DNA from: an uncultured Clostridia bacterium
GTDB taxonomy: Bacteria > Bacillota > Clostridia > TANB77 > CAG-508
Reading direction: 5' to 3'
Assembly: GCA_944388805.1 (NCBI GenBank)
Contig: CALXKE010000015.1
Coordinates: forward strand, 1-41,334
Length of the DNA stretch: 41,334 bases
Shown: in pieces, positions 6,514 to 15,706 of the stretch
How positions within the stretch are numbered: position 1 is the stretch's first letter
Layout: each line of letters opens with the position of its first letter
Position numbers and translations under genes: made by a program
The notes under the pieces: generated by a model
Told to the model about the DNA's origin: nothing
Database searches by the model: none
Seen by the model: only the letters and a program-made list of their open reading frames with translations

Positions 6514-8559
6514 TTATATCTCTATCCTTTTTGTAAACTTATCTCTAATTAATCTTTTTAGTCTTATATTTTCTTCTTTTTCTAATTTCGGATCTTTATC
6601 AATAATTTTAATAGCTGCTTCTTGTGCTACTTTTAATATATTCATATCTTCAAATAAATTGGCAATCTTAAATTCTGGAAGTCCATGTTGCATCGTTCCA
6701 AAGAAATCTCCAGAACCTCTTAACTCTAAGTCTTTTTCCGAAATAATAAATCCATCATTGGTATCACACATAACCTTCATTCTTTTTCTAACAGTTTCAC
6801 CTTTGCCTTCGTATTTTAAAATACAATAGGATTTATATTCTCCTCTTCCGACTCTTCCTCTTAATTGGTGTAATTGTGCTAGTCCAAATCTTTGGGCATC
6901 TTCTATGACCATAATATTGGCATTTGGTACATCTACACCAACTTCAATAACCGTTGTTGAAATTAGTATATCAATTTCTTTATTTTTAAATCTCATCATA
7001 ATATCATCTTTATCTTTTGCTTTCATTTTTCCATGTATGTATTCTACTCTATATTCTGGAAAAATTTCTGTTTTACATTTTTCATATAACTTTTCTACAG
7101 ATTTCAAGTCTAATTCTTCATTTTCCTCTACCAATGGACATACAATATATGCTTGTCTACCTTCTTTTAGTTGTACTTTGATAAAGTTATTAATTCTATC
7201 TTCCATTCCTTTGGTTACTGCAAATGTATCAATTTTTTTCCTATTTGGTGGTAATTCATCAATAATAGAGATATCCAAGTCTCCATACAATATTAAAGCT
7301 AAGGTTCTAGGAATTGGAGTTGCTGTCATTACCAATACATCTGGATTTTGTCCTTTCTCAACAATGGTTGTTCTTTGTTTTACACCAAAACGGTGTTGCT
7401 CATCTGTTACCACTAGTCCTAAGTTTTTAAACTCTACATTTTCCTGTAACAATGCATGTGTTCCAATTAGAATATCAATTTCACCACTTTTTAATCTTTC
7501 TAGTAGTTCTGTTTTTTTCTTTTTTGTCATGGCTGAAATTAATAATTCACATTTAATATTTAATTCATCAAATATCTTTTTAAAGTTTTCTAAATGTTGT
7601 GTCGCAAGGATTGCTGTTGGTGCCATAATGGCTGCTTGATAACCACATTTTACTGCTTTATATGCTGCACACATGGCAATAACGGTTTTTCCTGAGCCAA
7701 CATCTCCTTGTAACAATCGGTTCATTGGTTTATCAGATTCCATATTGTTATCAATTTCTTCCAACACTCTTCTTTGGGCATTGGTTAAACGAAATGGTAA
7801 TTTATTAATAATATCTGACATATGCACATCTTTACTAAATTGGATTCCTTTTTCCTCATTCATATAACTATTTTTTAATTCTAATAAAGCTAATTGCATG
7901 GTTAATAATTCTTCAAAAGCCAATCGATTTCTAGCTATATTAAAGTCTTTAAATTCTTGTGGAAAATGAATACTTTTTGTTGCTTCATTAATCCCTTCTA
8001 GATGATATGCTTTTAATATGTATTCTGGCAAAGTCTCTTCTAATTTTCCCTCTACTTCTTTTATTGCATTTTCCATAATTCTTCTAATGGTATTTTGTGA
8101 TAAGCTGAATGTTAGTGGATATATGGGAATAATTTTTCCCGTATTTGATGTTTTTCCTTCTTCATCAAAGACTGGTGAATTTATGGTAATTCTTCCAAAG
8201 GTATTATTTATTTTTCCATAAAATGTATATTTTTTCCCTTGCTCAAATTTATTTTTTAAATAACTTTGGTTAAACCAGACCGCTGTTGCTACACCTGTTT
8301 CATCTCTAATCACCAATTTTTGCATGGTTTTCCCTCTAAGTCTTACATCACTTACTCTACCACTAGCATATGCCTCAATTAATACTTCTTCACCATCTAT
8401 ACATTCTGCAATGTTTTTTGGTTTACTTCTATCTTCATAAGTCCTTGGATAATATGTAATTAAATCTTTTAATGTAAATATTCCTAATTTATTTAATAAT
8501 TTTACTCTATTCGGTCCAACTCCTTTTATATATTTTACATCTTTTTCTAAATCTATCAT
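6514..8559 (-). CDS. recG: ATP-dependent DNA helicase RecG
   Basis: Branch-migrating helicase that rescues stalled replication forks and processes Holliday junctions. The 681-residue length is standard. An N-terminal wedge/OB region begins DVKYIKGVGPNRVKLLNKLG; the Walker A motif GDVGSGKT is at 285-292, the DEQH box at 386-389, TATPIPRT follows, and the C-terminal helicase lobe has QLRGRVGRGEYKSYC and the RecG-typical FFGTMQHGLPEFKIANL. The ATG has an AGAAGGG site at modest spacing. It stands alone, without the usual fakR/ribosomal neighbours. Confidence 0.96.
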   Translation of the reverse strand: MIDLEKDVKYIKGVGPNRVKLLNKLGIFTLKDLITYYPRTYEDRSKPKNIAECIDGEEVLIEAYASGRVSDVRLRGKTMQKLVIRDETGVATAVWFNQSYLKNKFEQGKKYTFYGKINNTFGRITINSPVFDEEGKTSNTGKIIPIYPLTFSLSQNTIRRIMENAIKEVEGKLEETLPEYILKAYHLEGINEATKSIHFPQEFKDFNIARNRLAFEELLTMQLALLELKNSYMNEEKGIQFSKDVHMSDIINKLPFRLTNAQRRVLEEIDNNMESDKPMNRLLQGDVGSGKTVIAMCAAYKAVKCGYQAAIMAPTAILATQHLENFKKIFDELNIKCELLISAMTKKKKTELLERLKSGEIDILIGTHALLQENVEFKNLGLVVTDEQHRFGVKQRTTIVEKGQNPDVLVMTATPIPRTLALILYGDLDISIIDELPPNRKKIDTFAVTKGMEDRINNFIKVQLKEGRQAYIVCPLVEENEELDLKSVEKLYEKCKTEIFPEYRVEYIHGKMKAKDKDDIMMRFKNKEIDILISTTVIEVGVDVPNANIMVIEDAQRFGLAQLHQLRGRVGRGEYKSYCILKYEGKGETVRKRMKVMCDTNDGFIISEKDLELRGSGDFFGTMQHGLPEFKIANLFEDMNILKVAQEAAIKIIDKDPKLEKEENIRLKRLIRDKFTKRIEI

Positions 8560-8655
8560 GGTTATTTCATTCCCTTCTCAAGGTATACATCTTGTTAATT
8601 CTTTCTTCATTCTAACATACTGTTTATTTGTATTCAAATCCTTTTTATAATTTTA

Positions 8656-8684
8656 TTGACTTTACGTGATTTTATTTATATACT
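8656..8684 (+). promoter_or_regulatory. Promoter of the 120-residue protein gene
   Basis: TTGACT (8656-8661), 17 bases, TATACT (8679-8684), about 35 bases before the start codon at 8719. Confidence 0.65.
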
Positions 8685-8718
8685 TTCTCTATATCAAATT
8701 TCAGGAGGGTGGTATACT

Positions 8719-9081
8719 ATGGGTAAGAAGAAAAAACGGAAAAATTACACAAAAACAGAAGTTTTAAGGGAAACTATTGAGCTAAAACAGTCAATAGAAA
8801 TTCCTATTCTCAACCCGCAATCTCAGAAGCAACATTTTGAGTTATTTTCATTTCCTATGATTTCACTACACAAAGACTATAATGTGTATCGCATTGTGAT
8901 TAAAGGAGAGGAAACGACTGTTGGTTATTTTGGAGTATTTAAATCTGGCATCTTTAATTATATAGTTGTCAGAGAAAAGGACGCGATAAATGAAACACAT
9001 TTGCTTCTTTTTCTGAAAAATTTTATAAAAAATTCAGGATTAACTCCAATATTAAATCCACATATGAAAGAATATTTATAA
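8719..9081 (+). CDS. Hypothetical protein, 120 residues, G+C-richer single gene
   Basis: The start at 8719 is fixed by the AGGAGGG site at 8703-8709; the open frame extends further left but covers the promoter. The product begins with a very basic patch (MGKKKKRKNYTK) and continues as a soluble mixed alpha/beta domain (YNVYRIVIKGEETTVGYFGVF). I do not recognise it. Arg7 uses CGG (8737-8739), and reading +1 there stops quickly, so it is read in frame. Promoter, site, gene and terminator form a complete single-gene unit divergent from recG. Confidence 0.6.
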   Translation: MGKKKKRKNYTKTEVLRETIELKQSIEIPILNPQSQKQHFELFSFPMISLHKDYNVYRIVIKGEETTVGYFGVFKSGIFNYIVVREKDAINETHLLLFLKNFIKNSGLTPILNPHMKEYL

Positions 9082-9102
9082 TTGTTGCATAACCACACAG
9101 AA

Positions 9103-9145
9103 AAGGACGGCATACCTTAAAAAGTATTGCCGTCCCCTTCTTTTA
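9103..9145 (+). terminator. Terminator of the 120-residue protein gene
   Basis: GGACGGC-ATAC pairs with GTAT-T-GCCGTCC (about 9105-9135) and is followed by CCTTCTTTTA. It lies between convergent genes and may also act for sleB. Confidence 0.7.
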
Positions 9146-9152
9146 TATAACA

Positions 9153-9845
9153 TTATTTACAAAATCTATGTCTTCCAATGGTTACTGTCATTGGTCTTGA
9201 CCATATCCACTTATTTGTTGCTGTTGATGGGTTGAAATAATAAATAGCTCCATAACTAGGATCCCAACCATTAATTGCATCTTGTGCTGCTTTTTTTGCA
9301 GTTGCATCTGGTGTTAGATTAATTTGTCCATCACTAACCGCATCAAATGCGCCTGATTGATATATAACTCCTGAAATCGTATTTGGAAATGAGCTACTTT
9401 TCACTCTGTTCATGACAACTGCTCCAACTGCCACTTGTCCTGTATATGGTTCTCCCCTCGCTTCTCCATAAATTAATCTAGCTAATAAATTGACATTACT
9501 ACTATTACTAGAAGATGATGATGAACCTGATGATGAACTTGTTATTCCCATTGCTGCTAATGTTTTCGGTCCTGCAATACCATCTACAGTTAGACCATTT
9601 TTTCTTTGAAAATATCGAACTGCTTCTTGTGTTTGACTACCATATATACCATCTATATTGCCATTATAATATCCCCATCTTTTTAATTTGGTTTGAATTT
9701 GTATAACTTCATCTCCTCTTGAACCATATTTGGATAAAGCTTCTACTTCACTATTTCTTAGAAATATATAGGCAATAATGGATATGATAAATAAAATCAT
9801 TACTGCTATTATAATTATTCTTCTTTTATTTTTTCTTATTTTCAT
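9153..9845 (-). CDS. sleB: Spore cortex-lytic enzyme, SleB type
   Basis: A hydrolase that opens the spore peptidoglycan cortex on germination. The 230 residues comprise an N-terminal membrane/signal helix (IIIIAVMILFIISIIAYIFL, near 10-29), a PG_binding_1 domain (about 38-101: GDEVIQIQTKLKRWGYYNG...), a Ser-rich linker, and the SleB hydrolase_2 domain (about 118-230) with LLARLIYGEARGEP; the Glu of YGEARGE is the catalytic residue of the family. The N-terminal helix is more like an anchor than a cleaved signal. No ypeB follows, although in Bacillus the pair is normal. It is good evidence for a spore-former. Confidence 0.88.
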   Translation of the reverse strand: MKIRKNKRRIIIIAVMILFIISIIAYIFLRNSEVEALSKYGSRGDEVIQIQTKLKRWGYYNGNIDGIYGSQTQEAVRYFQRKNGLTVDGIAGPKTLAAMGITSSSSGSSSSSSNSSNVNLLARLIYGEARGEPYTGQVAVGAVVMNRVKSSSFPNTISGVIYQSGAFDAVSDGQINLTPDATAKKAAQDAINGWDPSYGAIYYFNPSTATNKWIWSRPMTVTIGRHRFCK

Positions 9846-9978
9846 TATAAATCACCTTTTACTAAAAATCTCTTAATGTTATTTTTAGCATTATTGGGAT
9901 TTATTATACATTTTATATTTCTATTTCTTTTAAACCTACTTCATTTGGTTTTTCAAATCTTTTTTTATATGTTTCATT

Positions 9979-11004
9979 TTAAGAACAATATCGGCAAAGT
10001 ATAGATTCTAGTCCTATCTGTAAATCTATCAATCCAATTTTATAATGATAATCTAAATCTCTTAAATTTTGTAGAATTGCTTTTAAATCTTTTTCTCCGA
10101 AATATTTTGCTTGTGTTTTATATTTATTTATCAAAAAGGTTTGATTTGGTTTTAAATTTAGACTTGTTATGATATCTTTGTTATATTTTACGGCTAACTT
10201 GGTAAGATATAACTTTTTAAAATGGTTATATAATGTAATTAATATTTTTTGTATTGGTTCTTTGGCATATAATAGATTTTTTAAAACTTGTATGGCCTTA
10301 TCTGTTTCCTTTTTTCCCAAACTATCTGTTAAATCAAATATCACACTTTCTAATTTTTTTATACATAAACTATCAATATCTTCTTTTTGAATGGTTCCAT
10401 TTTCCCCTGCATATTCAATTAATTTTCTAATTTCATTAATTAATTCTTGCATATTGGTACCACAACATTCTATAAAATATCTTAAGTTAGCATCTGATAT
10501 ATTTACCTTATATCCATGACAAATTGCTTTCATTCTTTTTTCGATTTGAATTGGTTTTTGATATTCAAAATTGCAAACCACTCCTAGTTTTTCAATGGTT
10601 TTATACAAATTTGTTTTATTATCTATATCTTCTTCAACAAATACTAAAACTACACTTTCTGCTATTAATTTACTATTTGCTTCTAAATACTCTGCTAATC
10701 TATCTCTTATCTTTCCAAGTTCTGCATTTTTTCGTTTTCCTTCTTTTTTTAGTATTCCAGAATTTCTAGCAATGATTAATTTTTTTTCATATCCAAAAGC
10801 AGGTGTTTCTATATCAGATATAATTCCACCAATATTGGTATCATCAATTGGTATATAGTTGATTCCTTTGATACATTCACCAAATAAATGCTTTATTTTC
10901 TTTAATGCGTTTTCTAACAAAAATAGTTCTTCACCATATAAAATATAGATATTTTTTAAAATTCCTTGGTTTAATTCTTTTTCTAATTCTTCTATTTTTA
11001 CCAT
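9979..11004 (-). CDS. holA: DNA polymerase III subunit delta
   Basis: Clamp-loader subunit that opens the beta sliding clamp. The 341 residues fit the family (about 330-350). The N-terminal region KNIYILYGEELFLLENALKKIK is the usual HolA start (YLLYGEExFLI), followed by the atypical AAA+ fold lacking a P-loop, and a helical C-terminal collar (LLYAKEPIQKILITLYNHFKKLY). A GGAGG site precedes the ATG. It lies behind ruvC in the same direction, with a palindromic repeat in the 92-base gap. Confidence 0.92.
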   Translation of the reverse strand: MVKIEELEKELNQGILKNIYILYGEELFLLENALKKIKHLFGECIKGINYIPIDDTNIGGIISDIETPAFGYEKKLIIARNSGILKKEGKRKNAELGKIRDRLAEYLEANSKLIAESVVLVFVEEDIDNKTNLYKTIEKLGVVCNFEYQKPIQIEKRMKAICHGYKVNISDANLRYFIECCGTNMQELINEIRKLIEYAGENGTIQKEDIDSLCIKKLESVIFDLTDSLGKKETDKAIQVLKNLLYAKEPIQKILITLYNHFKKLYLTKLAVKYNKDIITSLNLKPNQTFLINKYKTQAKYFGEKDLKAILQNLRDLDYHYKIGLIDLQIGLESILCRYCS

Positions 11005-11050
11005 AATTCCTCCGCATTTTAAATTTTGTTAATGTATACTTTTCTTCCTT

Positions 11051-11100
11051 CACATCTGTACATCAAAATCTTTGATTTCGTTAACACACGTCTTTCTCAT
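11051..11100. repeat. Repeat D, copy 1 (50 bp)
   Basis: 43 of 50 bases match the segment 27806-27855. The core AATCTTTGATTTCGTTAAC is unchanged. Both copies sit in the same orientation relative to the gene upstream on the minus strand, overlapping its stop codon (ruvC here, plsY in the other copy). In the second copy the two ends pair (GTGCGT with ACGCAC), in this copy only weakly. Confidence 0.7.
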
Positions 11101-11582
11101 AGCTTTTGCGCAAATTTAGATGAATGTGCATGACAAATCGCCATTGCCATACTATCTGTAATATCATCTAATTTTGGTAATTTTTCTTCATTTAAAATCA
11201 TTTTTACCATTCTTTGGACCTGAATTTTATCTGCTCTTCCATAACCTGTAACAGCTTGTTTTACTTGAAGTGGTGTATATTCATATATATTTAGATTATT
11301 TTGTCTTGCTGTTATTAAGATAACTCCTCTTGCTTGTGCTACATTAATTGCTGTCTTTGCATTATTGTTAAAAAACAACTCTTCAATCGCCATAGCTTCT
11401 GGTTTATATGTTTTAATAATATTATCTAATTCTTTATTAATTTTTTCTAGTCTTAATGGAAATGAAGTATGTGCTTCTGTTAAGACTGCTCCAGAAGTTT
11501 CTAAATGAAATTTATTTCCTTTGTAATCTATAATACTATATCCTGTTATTGCAAATCCAGGGTCAACTCCTAATATTCTCAT
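11097..11582 (-). CDS. ruvC: Crossover junction endodeoxyribonuclease RuvC
   Basis: Dimeric Holliday-junction resolvase. The 161 residues start MRILGVDPGFAITGYSII, with Asp7 as first catalytic residue; Glu67/68 in AIEELFFNNN, and Asp140/Asp143 in LDDITDSMAMAICH complete the RNase H-like active site. An AAAGGAAAG site precedes the ATG. It is separated from ruvAB, which are not in the window. Its last codons overlap repeat D. Confidence 0.95.
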   Translation of the reverse strand: MRILGVDPGFAITGYSIIDYKGNKFHLETSGAVLTEAHTSFPLRLEKINKELDNIIKTYKPEAMAIEELFFNNNAKTAINVAQARGVILITARQNNLNIYEYTPLQVKQAVTGYGRADKIQVQRMVKMILNEEKLPKLDDITDSMAMAICHAHSSKFAQKL

Positions 11583-11696
11583 GCTTTCTTTCCTTTCTCT
11601 AAAGTAATCTTTCTTGGTTTTCTTTCGAATTTCTGTTCACATTATATCATAAATTTTTTTAATTTCAACTACATTTTATAAGAATTATCCAATTGA

Positions 11697-11999
11697 GGGA
11701 TTTTGGGGACGGACTCATTTTTCCCTTTCGTTAAAAATCAAGAAGAAAAAAATATAGAATATAAAAAAATGAAACAATTTTGCGTATCTAAATTTGAATA
11801 TAGAAATTCTTAAAGGAAAAAGTGAGGAATGCTCATTTTGCTTAAGATTTTAAGCAACAATGAGAGCGGCTCACTTTTTTCTTTTAGAATTTCTATGAAA
11901 ATTTGGCTTATACAAAATTGTGTAATGACTTTATATTCTATATTTTTTAGTTTTCACAATTTATTAAAGAGGGAAAAATGAGTCCGTCCCCTTAATCCC
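11697..11999. repeat. Long palindromic element A, copy 1 (about 303 bp)
   Basis: The ends are inverted repeats: GGGATTTTGGGGACGGACTC at 11697 and its near reverse complement ending at 11999. The whole 303 bases form one imperfect hairpin with a smaller hairpin at its tip. A second copy lies in the opposite orientation at 33145-33443, matching arm for arm. It fills the gap between ruvC and the debranching enzyme gene, and its right end provides the last two codons and the stop of that gene. No transposase is present, so it is a MITE-like or REP-like element. Confidence 0.8.
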
Positions 12000-14028
12000 T
12001 TTTACTCATAATAATTCTAAAGACTTCTGCTACACTCCAAGCTTGTGCAATTGCACCTTTTGGTAATTGTGGTTTTACTGAATCATATATTTCTGCTATA
12101 CTTCCAATACAACCATTTTCATTGATTTCTTTTTTAAATGTTTTATTTGTTTTTTCTACAAATTTTTCTATTTTACTTTCTAAAGCTTCTTTTTCTTCAT
12201 TTTTTGCTTTATCCTTCATGTTCACAAGTGCATTATAATATAAACCTAATAACCAAGTCCATGTAATTCCTTGATGATAACTACTATCTCTTTTAAAACT
12301 ATCTCCTTCATAAACTTCTACATAATTTTCTTCGCCTTTTGCTAATGTTTTTAATCCATATGGATTTAATAATTTCTTTTCTACAACATTGATGATATTT
12401 TTAGTCATTTCTGAGTCTGGATCTATTACAGGATATGTTAAACTTAAAGCAAATAATTGATTTGGCCTTATTTTACTATCTCCTAATACATCATAAAGAC
12501 ATTTTGTTTTTGGATTATAGAATTTTTCTTCAAATGCTTTTTTACATTTTTTTGCTAATTCCTTATATTTTTTTATTTGTAATAAATCACCCATTCTCAA
12601 AGTTAAACTTGCCATTATCATATTTGCATTATACCACATGGCATTAATTTCAACTGCTTTTCCATTTCTTGGTGTAACTGCTATATCTCCTACTTTTGCA
12701 TCCATCCAAGTATTTTGTGTGTCTTCTGTACCTGAAAAGATTAATCCATCATTATCTAAGTAAATATTATTTCCATCAACATTATTGCCTTCTACATAGT
12801 TTTTTATAATATCTTCTAATTTTTTATATATGTTTTCTTTTACAAACTTATAATCTTTTGTATATTCTAAATATTTTTGAACCTGCTCAAATAACAATAA
12901 AGAGGCGTCTACACTATTATATAAAGGTCTACTATCATATCCAGAATAGCCATTTGGTACTAATCCATATTTCATATCTTTTACCATGGTCAACAAGACT
13001 TCTCTTGCAATATCATATCTTCCCGTAGCTAATAGCAATCCTTCAAAAGCAATTAAAGAATCTCTTCCCCAATCTAAAAACCATGGATATCCAGCAATAA
13101 TAGTATGTAATCCAAACTTTGGTCTATAGGCAATAAAATTATCAATTGCTTTTATATATGTTTTTATTAATTCATCTTGGTTTACTTCTTTCCTTGTTTT
13201 ATTTTCTTCTTCTGAAATAAGTCCTGTTCGTCTTATTTCTGTATCAAGTCTATAAACTTCTTTTTCTAATAGTTCTTTTGCATCTTTTTCTTCTATATTT
13301 TCTTCTAAGGAACATATAAATGAAATTTCTTTTTCCTCATTTGCTTTTATTTCAACCTCATAAACACCAGGAACTGCATGATTTTCTTCTGGATAAAATC
13401 CTCTTTTTTCCTCTTCAATATAGAACATATGCTCAAAATCATCATTTTCATGAGGAATATATCTTCCTTCTGATAAATTCATATAAATAGGCATTTGTGA
13501 TTTATTATCTATAATGACTTTTATTTTTGTACCATTTATTTGTTGTTTTATATCGAAATGATGTCCAGTGTTCATTGTATGAAAATCTCTAAAGTTCATA
13601 ATAGGAGCTAATGTTAGTTTTGCTTTATATCTTCCATTTTTTATTTTATAATATACACCAACTGTATTTTCATTATATTCCATGCAAATACTTTTTTCGA
13701 TTTCTATTCCTTGTACTTTATATTTAAAAGTAGGGTAATAATCTTTCTCAAATTCCTCCTGGTATTGATATCCATGAGAAATATAAGATTCACATATATT
13801 GGTATATAAATCGTATTTTTTTCCTCTTAATTCAATTGATTCATCCAATTTGGATAAAATCACATATCGATTTGCTGGTGGATTTAATGGAGCCACTAAT
13901 AATCCATGATATTTTCTTGTATTTGCTCCAATAATTGTAGATGATGCAAATCCGCCAATTCCATTTGTAATTAACCATTCTTTCGTAATTCCTGTTTCTA
14001 AATCTAAATTTTCCTTCGTAAATTTCAT
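11992..14028 (-). CDS. Glycogen debranching enzyme (amylo-alpha-1,6-glucosidase type)
   Basis: Removes alpha-1,6 branches from glycogen-like glucan. The 678 residues have the N-terminal beta domain (about 1-250, with EWLITNGIGGFASSTIIGANTRKYHGLL) and the GDE_C alpha/alpha barrel (about 290-670) with WFLDWGRDSLIAFEGLL, and near the C-terminus YHQGITWTWLLGLYY and GAIAQAWSVAEVFRI, the family hallmarks. A GGAGG site precedes the ATG, 18 bases after yvcK, so it is probably in the murB-yvcK operon. The last codons (AGG GAT TAA) are made by the terminal GGGATT of element A, so the C-terminus has been altered by that insertion. Confidence 0.92.
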   Translation of the reverse strand: MKFTKENLDLETGITKEWLITNGIGGFASSTIIGANTRKYHGLLVAPLNPPANRYVILSKLDESIELRGKKYDLYTNICESYISHGYQYQEEFEKDYYPTFKYKVQGIEIEKSICMEYNENTVGVYYKIKNGRYKAKLTLAPIMNFRDFHTMNTGHHFDIKQQINGTKIKVIIDNKSQMPIYMNLSEGRYIPHENDDFEHMFYIEEEKRGFYPEENHAVPGVYEVEIKANEEKEISFICSLEENIEEKDAKELLEKEVYRLDTEIRRTGLISEEENKTRKEVNQDELIKTYIKAIDNFIAYRPKFGLHTIIAGYPWFLDWGRDSLIAFEGLLLATGRYDIAREVLLTMVKDMKYGLVPNGYSGYDSRPLYNSVDASLLLFEQVQKYLEYTKDYKFVKENIYKKLEDIIKNYVEGNNVDGNNIYLDNDGLIFSGTEDTQNTWMDAKVGDIAVTPRNGKAVEINAMWYNANMIMASLTLRMGDLLQIKKYKELAKKCKKAFEEKFYNPKTKCLYDVLGDSKIRPNQLFALSLTYPVIDPDSEMTKNIINVVEKKLLNPYGLKTLAKGEENYVEVYEGDSFKRDSSYHQGITWTWLLGLYYNALVNMKDKAKNEEKEALESKIEKFVEKTNKTFKKEINENGCIGSIAEIYDSVKPQLPKGAIAQAWSVAEVFRIIMSKRD

Positions 14029-14046
14029 AATATCCTCCGTATCTTT

Positions 14047-15705
14047 TTATTTTTTCAAATAACCACTTTCATTTAATGTTTTCATCATTTCTTCTCTTAA
14101 TTCTGCTTTTGTTTTCATTCTTCTGCCTTTCCCTTTTGCATTCTTTGCTTTTGTTTCTCTGGTTATTTCTTCATCGCCTCTACTATATATCCTGTTTGCT
14201 TTTCTTCTCATACCTTCTTTTTCTGTTTTTATTCTTGCTTTTTCATCTGCTTCTTTTATGGATGCAATTCTTTCACTATATTTATTACTAAATTTGCTTT
14301 TTCCTCTTGCATGTTTTTCATGTGATTTTTTACCATTTTTATTTTTTCTTGCCATAGCTTTTTTCTTTTTATTAATTCGTTTTTCTTCTTGTAATTTTGT
14401 ATTTAACATTAAGTATTGAGGATCATTTTGTTTATCTTGATATTTTAAATCATCACAGATTAGTTCTATAATAGAAGCTGCCACTAGATTTGGGTCATGT
14501 CTAATAAATTCACCATCTATCATAGATAAATTTCTTTGTAAAAATTTAATACCTTTTACTTTATCCACATCTTGTTCTACAATATCTTGTCCTTCCAAGT
14601 TATATTTTTTGATAAATTCTGGTATTACTTCTCCTGTATCATAAATACAATAATCCATGATACCTTGTCCACAATGTTCTAATATAGCATTTATATGGTC
14701 TGCTACACTATAATTATCTGTTTGTCCTGGTTCTGTCATAATATTACTAATATACACTTTTATGGCTGTACTTTCTTTAATTGCCCTATTAACACCATTA
14801 ACTAACAGATTTGGTATAACATTTGTATATAAACTTCCAGGTCCTATAATGATACAATCTGCTGCTTTTATTGCTTCTACAACCCCTGGTGCTGGTTTAC
14901 AATTTGATGGACTAATCATAATTCTATTAATCTTTGTTAATTTTTCAGAAACGACTTCTGGTATTCTTGATTTTTCTTCTACAATATATCCATTTTCCAA
15001 TTCTGCAACAATTTTCATTTCGTCTAATGTAACAGGTATAACTTTTCCTACCATATTGATGACTTCATTACTTTTTATGATAGAATCTTCAAAATTTCCA
15101 TTAATTTCTTTCATTGCAAGAAAATATATATCTGAAAAATCCAGTCCTCTCAATCTTCCATTTTGGAATTCATGATTCAATAATTTTTCTACTTGTTCAT
15201 CTTTTTTGGATAATGCTACAATACTTTCTTTTATATCATTTAATGGCAATGTTTGTAACTCTCTTCTAGAATTTGTAATCGCTTCGCCATAGTCTGATAC
15301 AGTTACAATCGCTGTTAAATTGCTTGTATAATTCTTTAATCCTGAAAGAACCGTATTTAATCCTGTACCTCCTCCAATTACGACAATATTAGGTCCTTTA
15401 TCATATACTGTCTTATTAAAAATTAATGAATTAATATTCACATTCTTTTTGTTTTCCATTCTTTCATCTGTTGATTCGATTAATACCTCTAATGTTCTTT
15501 TATTGATATATACCAGTCCTACAACAATTGCAACAAATCCCACAACAAATATGGCTACAACTTTTCCTACCTCTTGAAAAGATATTTCTTTCATAACCAA
15601 TATTTCTGCTATTCCATAACAACATAATACAATTCCTATTAAAATTAAGAATATCCATCTCTTCATTTTTGTACTTGATTTAAACCAATGCATAAAACCA
15701 TTCAT
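14047..15705 (-). CDS. yvcK: YvcK/CofD-like protein with N-terminal membrane anchor
   Basis: YvcK proteins bind UDP-sugars and coordinate cell-wall precursor supply with carbon metabolism. The start is ATG at 15703-15705, chosen because GGGAGAG lies seven bases upstream; the longer frame would overlap murB. The 552 residues have two membrane helices (about 15-60), then the YvcK domain from NIVVIGGGTGLNTVLSGLK, with GPGSLYTNVIPNLLV and MTEPGQTDNYSVADHI intact. The usual DDGGSSGRLR segment reads DYGEAITNSRRELQTLP here. The last 110 residues are a very basic Lys/Arg-rich tail. It follows murB with a one-base gap. Confidence 0.85.
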   Translation of the reverse strand: MNGFMHWFKSSTKMKRWIFLILIGIVLCCYGIAEILVMKEISFQEVGKVVAIFVVGFVAIVVGLVYINKRTLEVLIESTDERMENKKNVNINSLIFNKTVYDKGPNIVVIGGGTGLNTVLSGLKNYTSNLTAIVTVSDYGEAITNSRRELQTLPLNDIKESIVALSKKDEQVEKLLNHEFQNGRLRGLDFSDIYFLAMKEINGNFEDSIIKSNEVINMVGKVIPVTLDEMKIVAELENGYIVEEKSRIPEVVSEKLTKINRIMISPSNCKPAPGVVEAIKAADCIIIGPGSLYTNVIPNLLVNGVNRAIKESTAIKVYISNIMTEPGQTDNYSVADHINAILEHCGQGIMDYCIYDTGEVIPEFIKKYNLEGQDIVEQDVDKVKGIKFLQRNLSMIDGEFIRHDPNLVAASIIELICDDLKYQDKQNDPQYLMLNTKLQEEKRINKKKKAMARKNKNGKKSHEKHARGKSKFSNKYSERIASIKEADEKARIKTEKEGMRRKANRIYSRGDEEITRETKAKNAKGKGRRMKTKAELREEMMKTLNESGYLKK

Positions 15706-15706
15706 C

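Noticed and set aside
6905-7639. Plus-strand reading frame of 244 codons inside recG
   Set aside because: It is the antisense of a well-conserved helicase and has shadow-like composition.
11697-11999. CRISPR array or tandem-repeat array
   Set aside because: The repeats are inverted arms of one palindrome; there are no regularly spaced direct repeats anywhere in the window.
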